DNA of 64,000 nucleotides from Photobacterium sp. GJ3 (GCF_018199995.1 NZ_CP073578.1:1240001-1304000), one strand, 5' to 3'. Numbered from the stretch's first letter, positions 1 through 9,904 are shown. Numbers and translations: made by a program. Notes: generated by a model from the letters alone, not told the origin.

Positions 1-1541
1 TGTCGTCCATCAGCGTGGCATTCACGGGTGCACCATCAGTGAAGGGAACATTGCCGACACTGGCATCTGAGGGTTCACACAGGCCCAGATCGGTTTCTTC
101 ACCATTCACCGGAATGGGGTAACACAGGCGGCCCATCACAACTCGCAGGGCAATATCAACCACGTCATCCCCGGGGCGGCGGCCATTAGGGAAGCCCGCC
201 AGATCATCACCGGCCACGCCGAATGGAGATTGTTCCGCCACGGGTTTAGCTGGGATGCCTGTATTCAGGCGAAGCATTTCAGATGGCGTAACCGTTTTGA
301 GCTGATTCACGCCTGGAAAACCGGTCAGAAAAGCGGTGACCAGATCATTTCGGGGAAAGTTGGTTGGTGCCAGCGTCGTGAAACTCGTCCCCAGAGTTGC
401 ATTGACAGCATCTTTGAATAGTATATTCAGCAGTTCAGGTAAGCTGGGGTGGGTCACATAGGTCGCAAACTGACCGTCATTCCGAGGCTGTGAAACGGAG
501 AAGGTATCTTTATCTTTCAGACCGATGACCAGTTCGTTCACCAGCGGGTTTCCTAAGCGGGAAACTTGCGTAAGCGCACCCCCGTTAATTTCCGGACGGC
601 TGAAGGTGGCGTAAGGATTCAGTATCCGGGCCTGCGGCAGGCTTGCCGTGGTCCATGCCCCAATCGTGCCATTCCCACTGCCTGTAATGCAGGACTTGGG
701 CACTTCGATGGCCAGTTCGGTGACATTCTTAAATCTTAAATCATCATTCGACTGAGACTGTGTGATACCGCCTGGAAAACCGCCACCGTCGTTAGCGCCG
801 GGGGCACTGTCCCCTTCAACCGGCACATAATTCACTAAATCAAAAGTTTTACCCAGATTGACAACAAAGGGATCTTTGCGCTGACCGGCAAACACTTTCC
901 CTGCACCGGAACAACCCGGTATGCCAAATTCATACACGAACTGATTGGCATAATTGACGTATTCGCCTTCACTGCCAAAGGTTTTCGTGCCGATGAAATC
1001 CAAGGGCTTATGGAAGGTGTTTTGTCCGGTCGACAAGTTATTGAGTTTGCTTGCGTTGCCAAAACGCTGCTGACCTGTCACCAGACTCAGTGTGTAGGAT
1101 TCACTGAAATTCGCAGCACTCTGATCGGCAGCGCTGATGCCCCCGACGACTTTCAGCGGGACAGCAACTGACTGGGTTTGACCGCTGTCGCCGATGTTGA
1201 GCATGACCCCCTGATTATTGTTGGGCAAAGCGTTGGTAAAACGGAACTGGAACGTCAGATCTTCAACGGCATCGCCATCGTTATCGATGTGAATGCTGTA
1301 GACCGCCGCAGGATCCATCGCGAAATAGTTTGGACCACCGTAGGCATCTTGCAGAGGGATGTAGTTAGCAATCAGGGTGACATACGCTTCACGGCCAGAT
1401 TCATAACTGTTAAATGCATAGAAGTCTGTAGAGTCCAGTGTGGGCAAACGGGTAATGTTTGGTGCTTCCCGGTGGCTGGACGCAGAAACAATGCTTGAAA
1501 TACTCAAGGCAAGGACACTGACAACGAGCTTGTGATACATG
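1..1541 (-). CDS. DUF4331 family secreted protein (3' end outside window)
   Basis: The frame is open from an ATG at 1541 to the left edge of the window, giving 513 residues with no stop. The N-terminus is a signal peptide (MYHKLVVSVLALSISSIVSA) followed directly by SSHREAPNITRLPTLDSTDF, which is the characteristic start of DUF4331 proteins. Further along are FAMDPAAVYSIHIDNDGDAV and repeated references to NxxFxPNxRPGDDV-type loops near the visible end. The biochemical role of the family is unknown; export to the periplasm or cell surface is inferred from the signal peptide. It is divergent from the TetR gene at 1733 with a 191-bp gap, but no functional link to purine metabolism can be shown. 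The frame is absent from simple ORF lists only because its stop codon lies outside the window. Confidence 0.85.
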
Positions 1542-1732
1542 GTGAACCCTCATCTGTTGTTGTTCGTCCCTTTAGAAACGTGCGGGCAGAGGGTTTGGAT
1601 GCAAACAATGCGCATTTTTCCGGAAAATTAAAATGACGCTGGATATCAGGTAAATAGGAGAGACAGACTTTGATTCGCGGGTCAGTTCGTCTAGTATGAG
1701 GCGTTCCATCGGTTGGAGGATGAAGTCAGGTT

Positions 1733-2344
1733 ATGTCGCGTATTCGAGAAAAAAATCAGGAAGTGATCATTAAATATGCCGGGCGTTTGTTTGCCGAGCA
1801 GGGATTTGCCGCAACCAAAGTGGCGGATATCGCAAAACTGGCGGACGTACCCAAGCCGAATGTGTATTACTACTTCAAAACCAAAGAAAATCTGTATCGA
1901 GCGGTGCTGGAAAGCGTGACGGAACCTTTACTGGAAGCTTCAAAGCCGATTGAGGATCTGGATGATCCGGCGCAGGCTCTCACGTCGTACATTCATACCA
2001 AACTCCGGATTTCCCGCGATCATCCGTTTGCCTCGAAAGTGTTTGCCAATGAAGTCATGTCTGGCGCGCCTTACCTGCCGGAAGATATCCGCGAAGAACT
2101 GCTGGCACAGTCCCGGATGATCATCAGTAAACTGGAACGCTGGATTGAAAAAGGTGTGATGGCGCGCGTTTCACCGCAACATCTGATGTTTACCATCTGG
2201 GCATCTACACAGACTTACGCAGATTTCAGCTGGCAGATTTGCAATGTGCTTGAGAAAGACGCGCTGGATGATCAGGATTTCGCCAATGCGGCTGAGTTTC
2301 TGACCCAGCTTGTGATTCAGGGATGCAAGATTCAAGCGGCTTAA
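1733..2344 (+). CDS. TetR family regulator, RutR-like
   Basis: 203 residues. The N-terminal 60 residues form a TetR helix-turn-helix (VADIAKLADVPKPNVYYYF). The rest resembles the E. coli RutR ligand-binding domain, with matching stretches such as SRDHPFASKVFANEVMSGAP and FTIWASTQTYADF. RutR senses uracil in E. coli and affects pyrimidine and purine genes; the ligand here is unknown, but the position next to 8-oxoguanine deaminase and nucleobase permeases suggests a purine or pyrimidine. A palindrome with the geometry of a RutR box (TTGACT-N4-AGTCAA) lies in front of xdhA at 20469, so xdh control is a reasonable inference. The ATG at 1733 is the first in frame; a GGAGG at about -19 and AGG nearer the start are the only ribosome-binding candidates. 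Confidence 0.85.
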   Translation: MSRIREKNQEVIIKYAGRLFAEQGFAATKVADIAKLADVPKPNVYYYFKTKENLYRAVLESVTEPLLEASKPIEDLDDPAQALTSYIHTKLRISRDHPFASKVFANEVMSGAPYLPEDIREELLAQSRMIISKLERWIEKGVMARVSPQHLMFTIWASTQTYADFSWQICNVLEKDALDDQDFANAAEFLTQLVIQGCKIQAA

Positions 2345-2367
2345 AACCTGAATCCCCCCGCAAAAGA

Positions 2368-2406
2368 AAGCGCTTTCGCCCCTGAGGAATCAAGACGAAA
2401 GCGCTT
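2368..2406. terminator. Convergent inverted repeat between tetR and deaminase
   Basis: A perfect 11-bp inverted repeat (AAGCGCTTTCG at 2368-2378 and its complement at 2396-2406) with a 17-nt loop lies between two converging genes. There is no strong T-run on either side, so a bidirectional terminator is inferred only from position and symmetry. Confidence 0.45.
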
Positions 2407-2456
2407 GGATTGTTCTGAACAGAGCGTGGTTTGTTTTACATGGTTGCTGAGGTGAT

Positions 2457-3827
2457 TCAGCGGCGTTGCTGGAATCGTGCGACCAGCCGTTTCGCTGCGG
2501 CCTGATGTCGGTTCAGCAGGGCAGGTAAATCCACACCGATGACGTAGCCATCATGCACCCGCCACTGACCCGCAACCATGACCCGATCCGCCTGATGGGC
2601 ACCACACAGCACCAGCGCTGCCAGCGGGTCGTGTGCGCCGGAGAAGCGGATGTCGTCCAGCCGGAACATCGCAATGTCTGCCTGTTTACCCACCGCCAGC
2701 GTGCCGAAATCTTCACGTCCCATGGCGCGTGCCGAACCGGAAGTGGCCCAGCGCAACGCATCAAAATGGGTGACTTCAGCCGAACCGTAGCGCAGTCGCT
2801 GGATGTACAGTCCCATCCGGACTTCATTCACCAGATTCGAGCCATCGTTCGAGGCGGAACCATCGACCCCCAGACCGACTTTGACGCCTGCGGCTTCAAG
2901 TTCTTTATTCCGGCAAATACCGGAAGCCAGCATCATGTTAGACGACGGGCAGTGACAAATCCCGACTTCAGCCTGACCTAAACGGTGGATCTCTTCGTCA
3001 TTGAAGTGAATTCCGTGGGCCAGCCAGGTGCGGTGATTCAGCCAGCCGGTTTCTTCCAGATAGTCGACCGGGCGAAGGCCGAAACGCTCCAGACAGAAGT
3101 TTTCTTCATCGATGGTTTCACACAGGTGGGTGTGCACCATGACGTTTTCCCGTTCAGCCAGACGTGCCGTTTCTTTCATCAGATCCGTGGTGACCGAGAA
3201 AGGCGAACAGGGGGCCAGAGCAATCTGGGTCATCGCCCCGTCGCCCCGCTGGTGGTACTGACGGATCAGACGCATGCTGTCATCCAGAATCGTCTCTTCT
3301 TTCTGGATTGTATGGCGCGGCGGCAGGCCGCCTTCATCTTCGCCCAGACTCATCGAGCCACGGGTAAAGATAGAGCGGATGCCCAGTTTCTGAGCGGTTT
3401 CGACCTGAAGATCGATGGCGTGCTCCAGACCGGTCGGAATCAGATAGTGGTGATCCGACGCCGTAGTACAGCCGGACATCATCAGCTCCACCAGCGCCAG
3501 TTCAGTGGCTACCTGCATCATTTCTTCGTCCAGGCCAGCCCAGACGGGATACAGCGTTTTGAGCCAATGGAAAAGCTCTTTATTCAGTGCATCCGGATAG
3601 GCCCGGGTGAGGGTTTGATAGAAGTGATGGTGCGCATTGACCAGCCCCGGTGTGATGACATGCTCGCTGGCATCAATCACCTGATCGGGTGTCAGGCTGG
3701 GTTGTGCACCAAGCGGAACCAGCTCAATCACTTGAGTTCCCTGAATGACCACGCCGCCGCGGGCATCCTGTGCAGTGGTTGAGCCTGTGTAAATGGCTAA
3801 AGGGTTTTTCAGCCAAATGGTTTCCAT
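2457..3827 (-). CDS. 8-oxoguanine deaminase (amidohydrolase)
   Basis: 456 residues, the usual length of the AtzB/TrzN-like amidohydrolases. Metal and substrate motifs run in order: NAHHHFYQTLTRAYP (HxH) near residue 65, HTHLCETIDEE near 233, LAHGIHF near 269, and GLGVDGSASND near 318 with the catalytic Asp. The NAHHHFYQTL and GLGVDGSASNDGSNL stretches are typical of 8-oxoguanine deaminase rather than guanine deaminase. It would convert 8-oxoguanine to urate, feeding the urate pathway encoded at 7.1-11.2 kb. ATG at 3827 is preceded by AAGGA at a good distance. It is downstream of, and probably co-transcribed with, the two nucleobase permeases on the same strand. A separate guanine deaminase is encoded at 14272, so the two enzymes are not redundant. 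The related hydroxydechloroatrazine-type activity cannot be excluded from sequence alone. Confidence 0.85.
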   Translation of the reverse strand: METIWLKNPLAIYTGSTTAQDARGGVVIQGTQVIELVPLGAQPSLTPDQVIDASEHVITPGLVNAHHHFYQTLTRAYPDALNKELFHWLKTLYPVWAGLDEEMMQVATELALVELMMSGCTTASDHHYLIPTGLEHAIDLQVETAQKLGIRSIFTRGSMSLGEDEGGLPPRHTIQKEETILDDSMRLIRQYHQRGDGAMTQIALAPCSPFSVTTDLMKETARLAERENVMVHTHLCETIDEENFCLERFGLRPVDYLEETGWLNHRTWLAHGIHFNDEEIHRLGQAEVGICHCPSSNMMLASGICRNKELEAAGVKVGLGVDGSASNDGSNLVNEVRMGLYIQRLRYGSAEVTHFDALRWATSGSARAMGREDFGTLAVGKQADIAMFRLDDIRFSGAHDPLAALVLCGAHQADRVMVAGQWRVHDGYVIGVDLPALLNRHQAAAKRLVARFQQRR

Positions 3828-3842
3828 TTCTTTCGTCCTTAG

Positions 3843-3901
3843 CCTTCTCTGCCGTTTCCGAGGAGAAGGTCTGATGGGGTTGACCCGGCCGAAACCGGGT
3901 C
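3843..3901. other. Two short hairpins between permease and deaminase
   Basis: CCTTCTC...GAGAAGG (3843-3869) and GACCCGG-N6-CCGGGTC (3882-3901) can each form a stem. Neither is followed by a U-run on the minus strand, so they look like RNA-stability or attenuation structures between co-directional genes rather than a clear terminator. Confidence 0.3.
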
Positions 3902-3933
3902 AGGGGTTAATAAAAGTATTGATGACCCTCTGT

Positions 3934-5327
3934 TCAGGATTGTTTTACGGTTTCAATGGTTTGCTTTTTTTCTGCTGACTCAGACGTTTGTACCGTCGAT
4001 GCAGTTGCTTCGTCATCGTCAGCCGTTTCCTCAGTTTGATCGCTGACGGCAGATTCAGGCAGAATCTGATTCAGTAATACGGTAATGATGGTGCCTGTGG
4101 TGATCCCGGAGTGGAACAGGCTTTGTAAGTCATGCGGCAGATGCTGAATCAGGCGCGGTTCAATGGTCACAGCCAGACCCGAGGCCAGACCGACACAAAT
4201 CACCAGCGCATTACGCTTGGTATCTGCGGCTTTAATCAGCATGCGAATCCCGGCATAGGCAATCATACCGAACATGATGAAGCCCACACCGCCCAGAACC
4301 GGTTTGGGAATGGTAACGGCAATGGCCGCCAGTTTCGGGAACAGGCCCCCAGAATCAGCAGACCGCCTGTGGCTGCAACCACATAACGGCTGGCAACGCC
4401 TGTAATTCCGACAATGCCGACGTTCTGACTGAATGATGCCAGCGGCATGGCTGTCAGGAATGATGCCAGGGTGCTGCCCAGACCATCGCCCAGTAAGCCA
4501 CGCTTCAGATCATTGCCAGACAGTTTGACTTTACAGTTATTCGCCAGCGCCATGAAATCACCAGTTGCTTCCGCGATAACCACGATATAGACCAGGCTCA
4601 TGCTCACAATCGCAGACAGACTGAAGCTCATGCCATATTCCATGATAGCCGGGCTGCCGACCCAGGCGGCGCGTGAAATCTGATCCAGATCGACCATGCC
4701 CATCGACAGTGCCACCAGATAACCACCAGCCAGACCAATCACGATGGCAGAAGCAGCAACGGCACCACGGCAGTAAATCGAGACAACAATGACAATCGCC
4801 AGCGAAATAAACGCCAGGAAGAGTTTCGGCATGGTGGCAAACTGTGCGCTGGAGTTCGGTGCATCGCCGACCCAGTTCATCGCTACAGGCAGGATGGTCA
4901 GGCCGATGAGTGTAACAACGACGCCGCTGACCACGTTTGGAAACAGCTGCTTTATCTTATCCATGAAGAAGCTGGCAGCGACCACGACAAAAGAACCGAC
5001 CAGCGCGGCGCCCATGATGGCTCCGACCCCGCCGTCGTTGCCGATATTGATGGCTACGCCCAGAAAACCAAAGCTTGAGCCCATGACCACAGGAAGGCGA
5101 ATCCCCACCGGACCAATCCCCAGACATTGCGCGATAGTGACAATGCCGGAAGCAAGAAGGGCGGCATTGATCAGCGTGACGACTTCGTCGGTTGGTAATC
5201 CGATCGAGGTGCCGACAATCAGTGGCACCGCAACGATACCGCCAATGGAGGCAAGCATGTGCTGAATGGCCAGGAGCAGGGTAATACTGTGGGGCGGTCT
5301 CTGGTTGAGCGTATAGAGAAGTTTCAT
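3934..5327 (-). pseudogene. Xanthine/uric acid permease (NCS2 family), frameshifted
   Basis: The reading frame starts at ATG 5327 (MKLLYTLNQRPPHSI, with GGAGA upstream) and runs through typical NCS2 signatures: LAIQHMLASIGGIVAVPLIV, VVMGSSFGFLGVA, and VVIAEATGDFMAL, up to ATGGLLILG. There it shifts into a nonsense tail. The expected continuation (GLFPKLAAIAVTIPKPVLGG) is found in the next frame and carries on to the stop at 3934 with FIMFGMIAYAGIRML and a charged, poorly conserved C-tail. The break falls in a run of five C on the plus strand at 4346-4350 (five G in the coding strand), where six would restore a 464-residue protein. It would import xanthine or urate by proton symport. Either a sequencing undercall, a recent mutation or a phase-variable switch could explain it. 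It is downstream of the AzgA-type permease and upstream of the 8-oxoguanine deaminase. Confidence 0.8.
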
Positions 5328-5404
5328 CGTTATTTCTCCACAATTCATCCGATGAATTGGCAGCGTAGGGTTAATGTTGTGTTAACGTCTTTTTGGTTTT
5401 AAAG

Positions 5405-5450
5405 GGTGCAGGGACCCGCTTCTGTATCGTTGACAGAAGAGGTGTGCACC
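5405..5450. terminator. Hairpin between the two permease genes
   Basis: CTTCTGT...ACAGAAG (5419-5439) is nested in GGTGCA...TGCACC (5405-5450). It could attenuate transcription from the upstream permease into the xanthine permease; there is no clear U-run. Confidence 0.3.
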
Positions 5451-5478
5451 AAAATCGTTGCTGTTTATTGTTTTAGAA

Positions 5479-6825
5479 TCAGAGGTATACCAGCTTGGCG
5501 ACAAAGATTGCCGTCAGGATATACATACTGATGGAGACTTCTTTGGTCCGGCCGGTTGCGACTTTCAGAACCGTGTAGGTGATAAAGCCCAGTGCGATGC
5601 CGTTTGCGATTGAGAACGTCAGGGGCATCATCAGCGCGGTGATCGCTGCGGGAGCGGCATCGGTGAAATCGTTCCATTTCACGTGCTGCATACTGCCCAT
5701 CATGACGAATGCGACGTAGATCAGCGCACCTGCGGTTGCGTAGGACGGGATCATCCCTGCCAGTGGCGAGAAGAAGATCGCAGCGACAAACAGCAGACCA
5801 ATCACGATCGCAGACAGACCGGTACGGCCACCTGCCGCCACACCAGCGGCGCTTTCGACATAACTGGTGACTGGAGGACAGCCGACACAGGCACCGGCGA
5901 CGCTGGCGATACTATCGGCTTTCAGGGCTTTGCTCAGACCTTCAATCCGACCGGTTTCTTTATTGCGCAGATGCGCACGTTCTGCCACACCCATCAGGGT
6001 GCCTGCGGTATCAAACATATTGACGAACAGGAAAGCCAGAATCACGCTGATCATTGAAATATTCAGGGCGCCGGTGATGTCCATGGCAAACAGGGTGGGT
6101 GCCAGACTTGGTGGCATGGAAACAACACCGTTGTACTGAACCAGGCCCAGCAGGAAGCCGACTAAGGTCACACTGAACATGCCGATCAGCACGGCACCGA
6201 AGATTTTTCGCTCGCTCAGGACTGCGATGATCAGGAAACAGATGGCGGCCAGCAGCGCTTGTGGCTGAGTGAAATCACCCAGGCTGACCAGTGTTGCCGG
6301 ACTGTCGACGACAATCCCCGCTGTTTTCAGGCCGATCAGGCCCAGGAACAGACCGACACCGGCCGTCATTGAAAATCGGAGACTTTCAGGAATACTTTCG
6401 ATAATCCATTCGCGGACTTTGTAGAAACTCATCGCGACAAACAGAATACCGGAAATAAAGACAGCGCCGAGTGCGACCTGCCAGCTGTAACCCATCTCCC
6501 CAACGACGGTGAAGGCGAAGAAGGCATTCAGGCCCATCCCCGGCGCCAGACCGACGGGCCAGTTGGCAAACAGACCCATAAGGAGTGTCCCAATCGCGGC
6601 ACCAATGCAGGTGGCGACGAAGACTGCTTCAGCATCCATGCCTGAGGCCGACATGATCTGTGGGTTCACGAAAATGATATAAGCCATGGTGGCAAAGGTT
6701 GTTATCCCACCGACGATCTCGTTTCTCACATTGGAGCCGTGAGCTTTGAGTTGAAACAGGCGCTCTATCAGTGAAACCGGGCCGGCTTCAGAACGGCTGA
6801 GCGTTTCTGTTTTGGTATTGTTCAT
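5479..6825 (-). CDS. NCS2 AzgA-type guanine/hypoxanthine permease
   Basis: 448 residues from the ATG at 6825, chosen because AAGGAAG precedes it at about 9 nt; an in-frame ATG at 6930 would add 35 non-conserved residues. The protein starts with a short cytosolic tail and then shows NEIVGGITTFATMAYIIFVN, the hallmark of the AzgA branch of NCS2 transporters, followed by GLAPGMGLNAFFAF, FVNMFDTAGTLMGVAER and GACVGCPPVTSYVESAAGV, all conserved substrate-site or structural stretches. About 12 to 14 membrane segments are expected. In E. coli the homologues GhxP/GhxQ carry guanine and hypoxanthine and AdeP/AdeQ carry adenine; the context here favours guanine or hypoxanthine. A TTGTATACAA palindrome lies 180 bp upstream at 7007, suggesting GntR control. 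Confidence 0.88.
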   Translation of the reverse strand: MNNTKTETLSRSEAGPVSLIERLFQLKAHGSNVRNEIVGGITTFATMAYIIFVNPQIMSASGMDAEAVFVATCIGAAIGTLLMGLFANWPVGLAPGMGLNAFFAFTVVGEMGYSWQVALGAVFISGILFVAMSFYKVREWIIESIPESLRFSMTAGVGLFLGLIGLKTAGIVVDSPATLVSLGDFTQPQALLAAICFLIIAVLSERKIFGAVLIGMFSVTLVGFLLGLVQYNGVVSMPPSLAPTLFAMDITGALNISMISVILAFLFVNMFDTAGTLMGVAERAHLRNKETGRIEGLSKALKADSIASVAGACVGCPPVTSYVESAAGVAAGGRTGLSAIVIGLLFVAAIFFSPLAGMIPSYATAGALIYVAFVMMGSMQHVKWNDFTDAAPAAITALMMPLTFSIANGIALGFITYTVLKVATGRTKEVSISMYILTAIFVAKLVYL

Positions 6826-7006
6826 GACGACGCTTCCTTTTTGTGCCTGAAACTGCTGTGTGCTGGTAATTATTGGTATATCCAACTGCACAAATGAATC
6901 AGGGCTTCCCTCTATCTTCCAGGCCGTCACTTACTGAAATCCCTCTGGCGCGATGACTGCCCGAGACAACATGGTTTCTGAAGTGATTACGAATTAGCCT
7001 GCACTT

Positions 7007-7016
7007 TTGTATACAA
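7007..7016. promoter_or_regulatory. GntR-type operator upstream of azgA-like permease
   Basis: Perfect palindrome TTGTATACAA in the gap between the 3' end of uraH (7103) and the permease start (6825). The same decamer recurs in front of puuE and gcl and near gntR, which is the reason for calling it an operator. Confidence 0.6.
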
Positions 7017-7102
7017 CTTCAAACTCTCTTGTCTGGTTTCCGAGACTGCATCTGACCTCAGCACCGGAAACCTTGTTTTTACTACTTTCGTTCTGTTTTG
7101 GA

Positions 7103-7456
7103 TCAGCTGCCCCGGTATGTGGAGAAGCTGTACGGAGAAACCAGCAGCGGCACATGGTAGTGGCTTCCGGTATCTGCGATACCAAACCGAATCACCACAT
7201 CATCCAGGAAAGGCACGGACGCCAGCTCGACACCTTGCTGACGAAAATATTCGGCTGTGTCAAAAATCAGCTGATATTTACCAGATGTCAGGGCATTGCC
7301 TTCCAGAATTGGCTGATCGGTTCGGCCGTCAGCGTTGGTATGAACGGTTTTCACCAAAACAAAATCTGTGCCTTCCTGGCGGTACAGAGAAACTTTGATT
7401 TCTGCTCCAGGTAAGCCTGAGGCTGTATCAAGCACGTGAGTAGTCAGTTTTCCCAT
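7103..7456 (-). CDS. uraH: 5-hydroxyisourate hydrolase
   Basis: 117 residues, the standard size of the transthyretin-related family. It begins [20 protein letters not shown] and ends in the signature tetrapeptide YRGS, which together with the N-terminal His and an internal Arg forms the active site in this family. It hydrolyses 5-hydroxyisourate, the product of urate hydroxylase (PuuD at 9905), to OHCU. There is no signal peptide, so it is cytosolic. It is divergent from puuE across a 393-bp regulatory region, and its 3' end faces the promoter of the permease at 6825. Confidence 0.93.
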   Translation of the reverse strand: MGKLTTHVLDTASGLPGAEIKVSLYRQEGTDFVLVKTVHTNADGRTDQPILEGNALTSGKYQLIFDTAEYFRQQGVELASVPFLDDVVIRFGIADTGSHYHVPLLVSPYSFSTYRGS

Positions 7457-7849
7457 GGATAACCTCGCGCGTTGCGCTCCTTAGTTGTACGAATATGGAT
7501 GACGTTTTGCATACTTATTGTATGCCGTCGATGTGTGATTCGTTATCAGTTCGTCACATTGTATTTAACTATGTACACAACTTTGTCGATTAGTAAAGGC
7601 CCGTGTAACCGAAATGTTAACTCGGAAGTTAGGTGTTCTAAGCCCTTGTCGCGTATAGTATGTCATTAAGATATTGATCTTAAAGAAACCTATCTATAGA
7701 TAACAAGCATTTAACTTTTTTTGATTGTTCACAAAAAATGTTAGGTACATTTTATTTACAAAAATTCTGGATATTGTATACAATCGCTGTTATAAATTGA
7801 TTATCAGATGGTCAGGAAGAAGACCAATTAGGATCTAAAGGAGTCATGT
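7457..7849. promoter_or_regulatory. Divergent uraH/puuE control region
   Basis: This 393-bp AT-rich gap holds no gene. Apart from the clear operator at 7773 it contains an inverted repeat GCATAC-N5-GTATGC at 7509-7525, close to uraH, and a degenerate operator-like TATGTACACAA near 7568. A strong AAAGGAG (7837-7843) precedes the puuE GTG. Confidence 0.5.
7773..7784. promoter_or_regulatory. GntR-type operator upstream of puuE
   Basis: Perfect 12-bp palindrome ATTGTATACAAT, 66 bp before the puuE start codon. Identical 12-mers are at 54206 (gcl) and 62445 (beside gntR). Repression of the puuE-uraD-allA-puuD operon is inferred. Confidence 0.72.
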
Positions 7850-8773
7850 GTGAGTAATGAGTATCCACGCAATCTGATCGGCTACGGTGCTGTGCCTCCG
7901 CACCCACGGTGGCCAAATGACGCCCGCGTCGCAGTCTCTTTTGTTCTCAACTATGAAGAAGGTGGAGAACGCTGCATTCTACACGGCGATAGCGAGTCAG
8001 AAGCATTTTTGTCTGAGATTCCAGCCGCACAGCCTTTTCCGGGTCAGCGTCATATCAGCATGGAATCTATTTATGAATATGGCAGCCGTGCAGGCGTGTG
8101 GCGTATTCTGCGCCTGTTTAAAGAATATGATGTGCCGCTGACGATTTTTGGTGTGGCTATGGCACTGGAACGTCATCCGGATGTGGCGAAAGCCTTTGTC
8201 GATGCTGGCCATGAAATCTGCAGCCACGGGTATCGCTGGATTGATTATCAGAACATGGATGAGTCCGCAGAGCGGGATCACATGATGAAAGCGATTGAGA
8301 TCATCCGTAATCTGACCGGTGAGCGTCCTTATGGCTGGTATACCGGCCGTACCGGGCCGAATACACGTCGTCTGGTCGCAGAGGAAGGCGGTTTCCTGTA
8401 TGACTCCGATGCCTATGATGACGACCTGCCATACTGGCATGAAGAGGGGCCAAAACCACAGCTGGTGATCCCTTACACGCTGGACGTGAACGACATGCGT
8501 TTCGCAACGGTTCAGGGCTTCAACGCCGGCGATCAGTTCTTCAACTATCTCAAAGACACCTTTGACACCCTGTATGAAGAAGGCGCGACCGCACCCAAAA
8601 TGATGTCTGTGGGTTTGCACTGCCGCCTGATTGGCCGCCCGGGCCGGATCGCTGCACTGCGCCGTTTTCTGGATTATGTGCAACAGCACGACAACGTCTG
8701 GCTGTGCCGAAGAATTGATATTGCCAAGCACTGGCACGAGCATCACCCGCACCCAAGTATGAAGGAGTATTAA
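7850..8773 (+). CDS. puuE: Allantoinase PuuE (polysaccharide deacetylase fold)
   Basis: 307 residues. The start is a GTG at 7850 because the nearby ATG at 7846 leads straight to a stop and AAAGGAG sits 6 nt upstream of the GTG. It is a NodB-like deacetylase-fold enzyme with the PuuE-specific N-terminus PRNLIGYGAVPPHPRWPNDA and conserved NYEEGGERCILHGD, SHGYRWIDYQ and GWYTGRTGPNTRRL. These define the metal-independent allantoinase that opens allantoin to allantoate in Pseudomonas and relatives. It is the first gene of an operon: its TAA overlaps the ATG of uraD by one base, then allA and puuD follow. Cytosolic. The GntR-type palindrome at 7773 lies in its promoter region. Confidence 0.93.
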   Translation: MSNEYPRNLIGYGAVPPHPRWPNDARVAVSFVLNYEEGGERCILHGDSESEAFLSEIPAAQPFPGQRHISMESIYEYGSRAGVWRILRLFKEYDVPLTIFGVAMALERHPDVAKAFVDAGHEICSHGYRWIDYQNMDESAERDHMMKAIEIIRNLTGERPYGWYTGRTGPNTRRLVAEEGGFLYDSDAYDDDLPYWHEEGPKPQLVIPYTLDVNDMRFATVQGFNAGDQFFNYLKDTFDTLYEEGATAPKMMSVGLHCRLIGRPGRIAALRRFLDYVQQHDNVWLCRRIDIAKHWHEHHPHPSMKEY

Positions 8774-9291
8774 TGATGGCACGTTTTTCGTCTTGCCAGC
8801 CGAGCCAAATGAGCCGGGAAGCTTTTGTTTCGCATTTTGCGGATGTGTACGAGCACAGCCCATGGGTGGCGGAAAAAGTGTATGACAATGGCATCAACGA
8901 AGCTGATGACGAGATCAGCACACTGCATGCCCGCATGGCCGATGTCTTGCTGTCTGCCAGCAAAACAGAACAACTGGCCCTGATCAATGCACACCCGGAT
9001 TTAGCCGGCCGTGCAGCCATGAATGGTGAACTGACGGAAGCTTCGACCTCTGAGCAGGCCGGTGCAGGGATTGATCAGTGTTCCGCAGAAGAATTTGAAA
9101 AATTCAATCGTTATAACGACAGCTACAAAGCAAAGTTTCAGTTTCCCTTCATCATGGCTGTGAAAGGGGCCAATCGTTATCAAATCCTTGAGTCGTTTGA
9201 GGAGCGATTAGGTCATGAAATTGACGCTGAGTTCAATCAGGCGCTGAAAGAGATCAATAAGATCGCTTTGTTCCGCCTGCAGACAATGTAA
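8773..9291 (+). CDS. uraD: OHCU decarboxylase
   Basis: 172 residues, the usual size. It has the family signature INAHPDLAGRAA near residue 75, with the catalytic His, and FQFPFIMAVKGANRYQILE near 132. It decarboxylates 2-oxo-4-hydroxy-4-carboxy-5-ureidoimidazoline to S-allantoin, linking UraH to PuuE. The ATG overlaps the puuE stop codon (TAATG), so translation is coupled; a GAAGGAG inside the end of puuE acts as its ribosome binding site. A second ATG directly follows and could be the true start. Confidence 0.93.
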   Translation: MMARFSSCQPSQMSREAFVSHFADVYEHSPWVAEKVYDNGINEADDEISTLHARMADVLLSASKTEQLALINAHPDLAGRAAMNGELTEASTSEQAGAGIDQCSAEEFEKFNRYNDSYKAKFQFPFIMAVKGANRYQILESFEERLGHEIDAEFNQALKEINKIALFRLQTM

Positions 9292-9311
9292 CCCGAACAG
9301 GAAGAGAAAGG

Positions 9312-9857
9312 ATGAGTACTCCCGTGAGACAACTGACGATTGAACCGCTGACACGCGAAGCCTTTGCCCCTTTTGGTGATGTGATTGATAAAGAAGTCAG
9401 TGACTACTTTATGATCAATAATGGGTCGACCCGACGTTACCATGCGATGGCGAATGTGGATGTCGCAGAAGAAGGTGGCTCTGCAATCATCAGTATCTTC
9501 GAGGCCCAGCCACTCAGTTATCCGTTGCGGATAGCGATGATGGAGCGTCATCCACTGGGTTCTCAGGCTTTCATTCCTTTACTGGGCAATCCGTACCTGA
9601 TCCTGGTGGCCCCGGCAGGGGAAACACCAGACCCCGCTCAGCTTAAGGCGTTTTACAGTAATGGACGTCAGGGCGTGAATTATGGAAAAGGGGTTTGGCA
9701 CCACCCGGTGCTGGCACTGCACGAGAACGACCAGTTTTTAGTCGTCGATCGTTCAGGACCCGGCAATAACTGCGATGAAGTGTACTTTTCTGACGATGTC
9801 CGTATCGAATTATCACTGAGCAGTTTAGAGCAGGAAGCATCAACCGTCGTACTTTGA
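9312..9857 (+). CDS. allA: Ureidoglycolate lyase
   Basis: 181 residues, about 20 longer than E. coli AllA because of the C-tail. It starts TIEPLTREAFAPFGDVID, the typical N-terminus, and has the cupin-like active-site stretch NYGKGVWHHPVLAL and a conserved DRSGPGNNCDE loop. It splits ureidoglycolate into glyoxylate and urea, producing the glyoxylate used by the island at 52.3-59.3 kb. It follows uraD after 20 bp with AAAGG before the ATG. Ureidoglycolate must come from allantoate, but no allantoicase or allantoate amidohydrolase gene is in this window. Confidence 0.92.
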   Translation: MSTPVRQLTIEPLTREAFAPFGDVIDKEVSDYFMINNGSTRRYHAMANVDVAEEGGSAIISIFEAQPLSYPLRIAMMERHPLGSQAFIPLLGNPYLILVAPAGETPDPAQLKAFYSNGRQGVNYGKGVWHHPVLALHENDQFLVVDRSGPGNNCDEVYFSDDVRIELSLSSLEQEASTVVL

Positions 9858-9904
9858 TAAGCCAGAGAGCAATCAAAGAACGCATAACATAACAGGAGTT
9901 CGTT

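Noticed and set aside
2985..3782. 265-codon plus-strand frame opposite the 8-oxoguanine deaminase
   Set aside because: Shadow frame; the minus-strand product has all amidohydrolase motifs.
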